A DNA stretch of 10,224 nt from Elusimicrobiota bacterium (lineage in GTDB: Bacteria; Elusimicrobiota; Elusimicrobia; UBA1565; UBA9628), in contig JACQBB010000011.1 of NCBI GenBank assembly GCA_016194625.1, forward strand, positions 1-10,224, read 5' to 3'. Position numbers and translations under genes: made by a program. The notes below the pieces were generated by a model, which was not told where the DNA came from, did not search any database, and saw nothing but the letters and a program-made list of their open reading frames with translations. The first letter of the stretch is position 1. Each line of letters begins with the position of its first letter. This document shows positions 6,732 through 10,224 of the stretch, piece by piece.

Positions 6732-7298
6732 TCAGCCTTTCCAGGCGAAGTCGTGCTCGGCCTTCGCGAGCGGGGGCAGGACGGCGTCCTTGGGGGAGAC
6801 GAGCGCCTCGGCCGCGGTCACCGGCCAGCGCACGCCGATCGCCGGGTCGTTCCAGAGGATGCCGCCGTCCACCGCGGGCGACCAGTAGCCGGTGACCTTG
6901 TAGCTCACGTCGGCGGTGTCGGAGAGGGCGCAGAAGCCGTGCGCGAAGCCGACCGGGACCCAGAACATGCGGTTGCCCTCGTCGCTCAGCTCGATCGACG
7001 CCCACTTCCCATAGGTCGGCGAGCCGCGGCGGAGGTCCACCGCCACGTCGAAGACGCGGCCGCGCGAGCAGCGCACCAGCTTGCCGATGGCCGCCGGGCT
7101 CTTCTGGTAGTGCAGTCCGCGGACGGTGCCCTTCTTCGAGCGCGAGAGGTTGTCCTGCACCAGCTCGGGCAGCCCCGCCTTCGCCCAATCGTCCGCGCGC
7201 CACGACTCCATGAAGAAGCCGCGCTCGTCGGGGAACGCGCGGCCTTCGATCACGAGCAGTCCGTCGAGGCCGCCGTACGGGGTGAAGGTGAAGGGCAT
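6732..7298 (-). CDS. rfbC: dTDP-4-dehydrorhamnose 3,5-epimerase family protein (RmlC/RfbC)
   Basis: The 188-residue length is normal for RmlC, a cytoplasmic cupin that epimerises C3 and C5 of dTDP-4-keto-6-deoxyglucose during dTDP-L-rhamnose synthesis. Family signatures are present in order: DERGFFMESW (24-33), QDNLSRSKKGTVRGLHYQ (48-65) with catalytic H63, FDVAVDLRRGSPTYGKW (83-99), PVGFAHGF (115-122), YKVTGYWSP with Y133 and Y138, and the SPKD motif whose D171 would pair with H63. All expected catalytic residues appear intact. Close relatives make other deoxysugars (3,5- or 3-epimerases), so rhamnose is probable, not proven. No rmlA, rmlB or rmlD is in the window. The start is set by TAAGAT 6 nt before ATG 7298. 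The gene follows the response regulator by 43 nt and is followed after 4 nt by the unknown protein with the TTG start. Confidence 0.92.
   Translation of the reverse strand: MPFTFTPYGGLDGLLVIEGRAFPDERGFFMESWRADDWAKAGLPELVQDNLSRSKKGTVRGLHYQKSPAAIGKLVRCSRGRVFDVAVDLRRGSPTYGKWASIELSDEGNRMFWVPVGFAHGFCALSDTADVSYKVTGYWSPAVDGGILWNDPAIGVRWPVTAAEALVSPKDAVLPPLAKAEHDFAWKG
6736..6742 (-). promoter_or_regulatory. Shine-Dalgarno sequence that selects a TTG start
   Basis: GGAAAGG on the minus strand lies in the last codons of the epimerase gene, 8 nt before TTG at 6727. No ATG or GTG gives a plausible start nearby, and residues right after the TTG (MAIKPPDLLAQ) look like a natural N-terminus. This supports a TTG start and coupled translation. 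Confidence 0.55.
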
Positions 7299-7304
7299 GG
7301 AGAC

Positions 7305-7334
7305 ATCTTAGCCTTTCGCGGCCGCGGCGGCCAA
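7305..7334 (-). promoter_or_regulatory. Leaderless-type promoter of the epimerase gene
   Basis: On the minus strand TAAGAT (7310-7305) lies exactly 6 nt before the ATG at 7298. A TTGGCC hexamer (7334-7329), four of six -35 bases, stands 18 nt upstream of it. There is no Shine-Dalgarno sequence. The epimerase and the gene after it can therefore be transcribed apart from the response regulator. Confidence 0.6.
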
Positions 7335-7341
7335 GCCGGGC

Positions 7342-7737
<396 letters not shown>

Positions 7738-7743
7738 GACCGT

Positions 7744-7749
7744 AGCGTA
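7744..7749 (-). promoter_or_regulatory. Leaderless-type -10 element of the response-regulator gene
   Basis: TACGCT on the minus strand fits TANNNT and lies exactly 6 nt before the ATG at 7737. I see no convincing -35 and no Shine-Dalgarno sequence. Taken alone it would be weak. It is listed because the spacing is the same as at four other starts. Confidence 0.45.
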
Positions 7750-7809
7750 GGTCCGGAACGACGCGCGCGCCAGGAAAATGGCGGCAAAAATCCGGATAAA
7801 GGACGGTAA

Positions 7810-7825
7810 CGCCGCCTCGGCGGCG
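7810..7825. repeat. Perfect 16-base palindrome upstream of the ROK gene
   Basis: CGCCGCC-TC-GGCGGCG is an inverted repeat with 7-base arms, centred about 14 bases upstream of the -10 element of the ROK gene and covering the expected -35 region. It could be an operator or a small hairpin. In such GC-rich DNA, short palindromes also arise by chance. Confidence 0.35.
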
Positions 7826-7831
7826 AAGTTG

Positions 7832-7837
7832 TATCAT
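7832..7837 (+). promoter_or_regulatory. Leaderless-type -10 element of the ROK kinase gene
   Basis: TATCAT matches five of six -10 consensus bases and lies exactly 6 nt before the ATG at 7844. No TTGACA-like -35 is present at 16-18 nt. It sits in the 106-nt divergent gap that also holds the response-regulator promoter and a relatively AT-rich stretch at 7771-7810. Confidence 0.6.
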
Positions 7838-7843
7838 CCCGGC

Positions 7844-8806
7844 ATGGCCAAGAAGTTCTACATCGGCGTGGACGTGGGCGGCACCAAGATCGCGGCGGGA
7901 CTGGTCAGCCCCGACGGCGACATATTGGGATGGGAGAAGGCGTCCACCCCGAAAGCGAAGACCTCGGCCGAGGTGATGCGCGTGATCGTGCGCGCGGTGC
8001 GCGACGTGATCGAGGACGCCGGGGTCAAGCCGCGCCGCCTCAAGGGCCTGGGCATCGGCGTGCCCGGCCTGGTGGACGCGAAGTCCGGCAAGGTCCTGGT
8101 CGCCCCGAACCTGCCGATCGCCGGCCATCCGATCGCGGCGGAGCTGGAGCGCCGCTTCGGCGTGCCCGTCGCGGTCGGCAACGACGTGAACCTGGGCGTG
8201 CTCGGCGAGGCCTGGCTCGGCGCGGGCAAGGGCGTGGACGACTTCGTCGGCGTGTTCCCCGGGACCGGCGTCGGCGGAGGCGTGGTCGTCGGCGGGAAGC
8301 TCCTGCTGGGCGCGCACGGCGCGGCGGCCGAGCTCGGCCACATCGTGCTCGACCCGAAGGGCCCGAAGTGCGGCTGCGGCGCGCACGGCTGCCTGGAGGC
8401 CTACTCCAGCCGCACCGCCATCGAGCGCGACATCCGCGCGGGCGTGAAGGCGGGCGAGAAGACCGACATCCAAGCGCTGAACGGCGGGAGCCTGGACCGC
8501 ATCAAGAGCAAGGTCCTGGCCCGCGCCCTGCGCCACCGCGACCCGCTGGTGACGCGCGTGATGCGCCAGGCGGCCGAGCGCCTGGGCGAGGGCGTGGTCG
8601 CCATCCGGCACTGCTTCGATCCCGAGCTGTTCGTGCTGGGCGGCGGCGTGATCGAGGCCTGCGGCGACTTCCTGCTGCCGATCGTCAAGAAGCGCGCCGG
8701 CGACGACCCGCTGTTCAAGAAGATCGGCCCGGTCCGCGTCACCCGCCCGCGTCTCGGCGACGACGCGGTGGTGCTGGGCGCGGTCGCGCTGGCGCGCGGG
8801 CGCTGA
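7844..8806 (+). CDS. ROK-family sugar kinase (glucokinase-like)
   Basis: The protein has 320 residues, the usual ROK length, and is cytoplasmic. The N-terminal phosphate-binding motif is GVDVGGTKIAAGLV (8-21). GNDVN at 112-116 carries the expected catalytic base D114. GTGVGGGVVVGG (140-151) is the second phosphate loop. The ROK signature follows: ELGH with H166, then KCGCGAHGCLEAYSS with C176, C178 and C183, which should bind structural zinc with H166. There is no N-terminal helix-turn-helix, so it is a kinase, not a ROK repressor. Substrate is most likely glucose, with N-acetylglucosamine, N-acetylmannosamine or similar sugars also possible. An ATG at 7778 would add 22 residues of unrelated sequence ahead of a normal ROK N-terminus (MAKKFYIGVDVGG), so 7844 is preferred and is backed by TATCAT 6 nt upstream. 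Its TGA touches the stop of the convergent FN3-like gene. Confidence 0.93.
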   Translation: MAKKFYIGVDVGGTKIAAGLVSPDGDILGWEKASTPKAKTSAEVMRVIVRAVRDVIEDAGVKPRRLKGLGIGVPGLVDAKSGKVLVAPNLPIAGHPIAAELERRFGVPVAVGNDVNLGVLGEAWLGAGKGVDDFVGVFPGTGVGGGVVVGGKLLLGAHGAAAELGHIVLDPKGPKCGCGAHGCLEAYSSRTAIERDIRAGVKAGEKTDIQALNGGSLDRIKSKVLARALRHRDPLVTRVMRQAAERLGEGVVAIRHCFDPELFVLGGGVIEACGDFLLPIVKKRAGDDPLFKKIGPVRVTRPRLGDDAVVLGAVALARGR

Positions 8807-9226
8807 CTACTCGAAGTCGGCGACGGTGGGGACGGGGCGCTTGAGGTCGCCCTCGCCGACGGTCACGTCGACCACGGGGCTGACCCACAGGTCGCCGAAC
8901 GCCGTGACGATCACGAGCCGGTAGTGGAAGGTCCCGACGCCGATCTTCCCGTCCTCGAAGGTCAGGTCGCCGACGTTGTGCGTGGAGTACAGCGACTTCT
9001 TCGGCTGGTAGGCCGGGTCCGCGTCCTTGTCGGACTTCAGCAGCTCGTAGGCGTAGAAGTCGTCGCGCTTGTAGCGGCGCCACTTGGCGAGCACGCGGCC
9101 GTCGGCGACCTTGGCGGTGAAGTCGATCGCCGGGACGACGACGGGGGCGCGCAGCTTCTCGGGCGGGGAGACGGCGAGCGCGAGCGACGGGGCCAGCAGG
9201 AACGCGGCGAGCAGGGTCTTGTTCAT
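8807..9226 (-). CDS. Small exported FN3-like (beta-sandwich) protein
   Basis: The protein has 139 residues. MNKTLLAAFLLAPSLALA (1-18) is a clear signal peptide, with likely cleavage just after it. The mature part has the strand pattern of a fibronectin type III-like domain: RVLAKWRRY (44-52) with the usual early Trp, DFYAYELLKS (56-65), the TFEDGKIG segment (89-96), FHYRLVIVTAFGDLWVSPVV (100-119) with the typical Tyr before the sixth strand, and a last strand DVTV. One domain only, with no enzyme attached, so it may bind carbohydrate or protein at the cell surface or periplasm. The ATG is 2 nt after the KamA stop (TGACCATG) and has neither Shine-Dalgarno sequence nor TANNNT element, so translation probably re-initiates after KamA. 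Its TAG directly abuts the TGA of the convergent ROK gene. The FN3 assignment is by pattern, not alignment. Confidence 0.8.
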   Translation of the reverse strand: MNKTLLAAFLLAPSLALAVSPPEKLRAPVVVPAIDFTAKVADGRVLAKWRRYKRDDFYAYELLKSDKDADPAYQPKKSLYSTHNVGDLTFEDGKIGVGTFHYRLVIVTAFGDLWVSPVVDVTVGEGDLKRPVPTVADFE

Positions 9227-9228
9227 GG

Positions 9229-10224
9229 TCACGCGTGGGCCGGGGACTTGCCGGCCTTCTCCAGTTCCTTCTTCCAGAACGCCTTGCCCTCCTCGGGCAG
9301 GGTGTACACCGGGTCGTAGTACTCGTAGCGGCGCGTGAGCGCGTCCGCGTCGTCGGCCTCGATGCCGGTGCGGTAGTTCTTGGTCCAGTAGGACACGCCC
9401 TTGACCTTGTCGTAGTCGGCGAGCTGGTGGATCCAGCGCTTGCCCACGTACGGGACGTCCACGGTCACGCGCGGCGTGGCGAAGCCGGGCAGGTAGCCCA
9501 TGATGTCGTGCTGGAGCTTCTGGCCCTCGGCGATGGACAGGCGCCAGTGCTCGGAGTTCGGGATCATGTCGGCCATGTAGAAGTAGTACGGCATGATCTT
9601 CGCGTGGTCGAGCAGCATGAAGCACAGCTCGAGCAGGTCCTTCTGCGTGGTGTTGACCCCGCGCAGGAGGACGCCTTGGTTCCGGACGTCCCGGAACCCC
9701 ATCTCCAGGATCTTGCGCACGGCCTTGCCGACGAGCGGCGTCACCTGCTGGGCGTGGTTGACGTGGGTGTGGACGGCGATGTCGATGCCGCGCTCCCAGG
9801 CGCGCTTGGAGATGCGCTCCAGCGCCTTGAGCACCTCGTCCTGCAGGAAGTGCTGGGGCAGGCCCTGCAGGCCCTTCGAGGCCAGGCGGATGTCGCGGAT
9901 GTTCGGGATGTCCATCAGCTCCATCAGGAACGACTCGAGCTGGGCGATCGGCACGTTGGCGATGTCGCCGCCGGAGACGACCACGTCGCGCACGCCCGGC
10001 GTCTTGCGCAGGTACTCCAGCATCGCCGCGTAGCGGTCCTTGGGCTGGTGCTCGAACTTGTGCTTCTGCACCTGCGGGACCGAGTTGCCGACCAGGTCCA
10101 TCCGCGTGCAGTGGCCGCAGTACTGCGGGCAGGTCGACAGCACCTCGGCCAGCACCTTGGTCGGGTAGCGGTGGGTCAGCCCCTCCACCACCCACATGTC
10201 GGCCTCGTGCAGGCTGTCGCGCTG
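9229..10224 (-). CDS. kamA: KamA-family radical SAM aminomutase (lysine 2,3-aminomutase-like), 5' end outside window
   Basis: The frame is open to the window edge, and 331 residues are visible. The family is normally ~420-470 long, so ~100-140 N-terminal residues are missing here. GLTHRYP (15-21) precedes STCPQYCGHCTR, whose C32, C36 and C39 form the CX3CX2C site for the [4Fe-4S]-SAM cluster. VVVSGGD, HTHVNHAQQVTP and RNQGVLLRGVN are KamA hallmarks. The Asp in PYYFYMADM and the Asp and Lys in VDVPYVGKRW match the positions that bind lysine and PLP in clostridial KamA, but the loop before the Lys is one residue shorter and lacks PGGGG. It therefore belongs to a divergent subgroup that I associate with Actinobacteria. 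Reaction in characterised members: L-lysine to L-beta-lysine; the substrate here is unproven. No beta-lysine acetyltransferase (ablB) is next to it. It is translationally coupled to the exported FN3-like gene 2 nt downstream. Confidence 0.93.
   Translation of the reverse strand, partial: QRDSLHEADMWVVEGLTHRYPTKVLAEVLSTCPQYCGHCTRMDLVGNSVPQVQKHKFEHQPKDRYAAMLEYLRKTPGVRDVVVSGGDIANVPIAQLESFLMELMDIPNIRDIRLASKGLQGLPQHFLQDEVLKALERISKRAWERGIDIAVHTHVNHAQQVTPLVGKAVRKILEMGFRDVRNQGVLLRGVNTTQKDLLELCFMLLDHAKIMPYYFYMADMIPNSEHWRLSIAEGQKLQHDIMGYLPGFATPRVTVDVPYVGKRWIHQLADYDKVKGVSYWTKNYRTGIEADDADALTRRYEYYDPVYTLPEEGKAFWKKELEKAGKSPAHA

Noticed and set aside
5516..6895. 459-codon plus-strand frame opposite the unknown protein
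   Set aside because: Low-complexity Arg/Gly/Ala/Val shadow. The minus-strand frame has balanced composition, coupling to the epimerase and a Shine-Dalgarno sequence.
7311..7330. GGCCGCCGCGGCC hairpin between response regulator and epimerase
   Set aside because: The stem is short, the loop is about 3 bases, and no T-run follows. Probably chance in GC-rich DNA, and it overlaps the epimerase promoter region.
7778..7843. ROK start 22 codons upstream at 7778
   Set aside because: The extra residues do not resemble ROK N-termini and would remove the promoter-to-ATG spacing seen at the other genes. The normal N-terminus begins at 7844.
8807..10195. FN3-like gene as the C-terminus of a 462-residue protein
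   Set aside because: The upstream part is the KamA gene read in the wrong frame. The signal peptide at 9226 marks the true start.

Overview
The window is a gene-dense, very GC-rich (roughly 70% by eye) stretch of a bacterial chromosome. It holds ten protein genes, two of which run off the window edges and one of which is broken. I see no rRNA, tRNA, CRISPR array, insertion sequence, integrase or phage gene. Signal peptides, a periplasmic-type thioredoxin and a nucleotide-sugar epimerase suggest a diderm-like free-living bacterium. The phylum cannot be fixed from this sequence. High-GC members of an under-sampled phylum such as Elusimicrobiota are a guess, and the KamA homologue resembles the form I associate with Actinobacteria.

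Layout. Plus strand, left: the 3' part of an alpha-helical HEAT-like protein (3-1319), a strong hairpin terminator that runs straight into the promoter of the next gene, then a secreted Ala/Pro-rich protein (1401-2129). Minus strand, converging on it and read right to left: a promoter in the only AT-rich island of the middle region drives a hemerythrin/HHE protein (5517-5011), a YbjT-like SDR with a DUF2867-type C-terminus (4993-3754), and an exported thioredoxin-TPR protein (3744-2134). Upstream of these, on the same strand, lie a single-domain response regulator (7737-7342), an RmlC/RfbC sugar epimerase (7298-6732) and a conserved-looking protein of unknown function with a TTG start (6727-5621). 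A ROK-family sugar kinase (7844-8806) is divergent from the response regulator. It converges, with no base between the stop codons, on a minus-strand pair: a 5'-truncated KamA-type radical SAM aminomutase (from the window edge to 9229) and a small exported FN3-like protein (9226-8807).

How the genes work together. Hemerythrin, SDR and thioredoxin could form a redox or oxygen-response unit. RmlC and the ROK kinase are sugar-related, but no complete pathway is present. KamA makes beta-amino acids in characterised relatives, and its coupling to an exported FN3-like protein is unexplained.

Two observations stand out. First, five genes without a Shine-Dalgarno sequence each carry a TANNNT hexamer exactly 6 nt before the ATG (TATACT, TAGACT, TAAGAT, TACGCT, TATCAT), which is the geometry of leaderless mRNAs. 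Genes placed inside operons or behind a leader lack it. Second, the SDR gene has lost about 85 codons from the middle of its C-terminal domain and switches frame at the junction near 3883, so it is either a fresh pseudogene or an assembly error. I see no defence, mobile or otherwise clearly new multi-gene system here.
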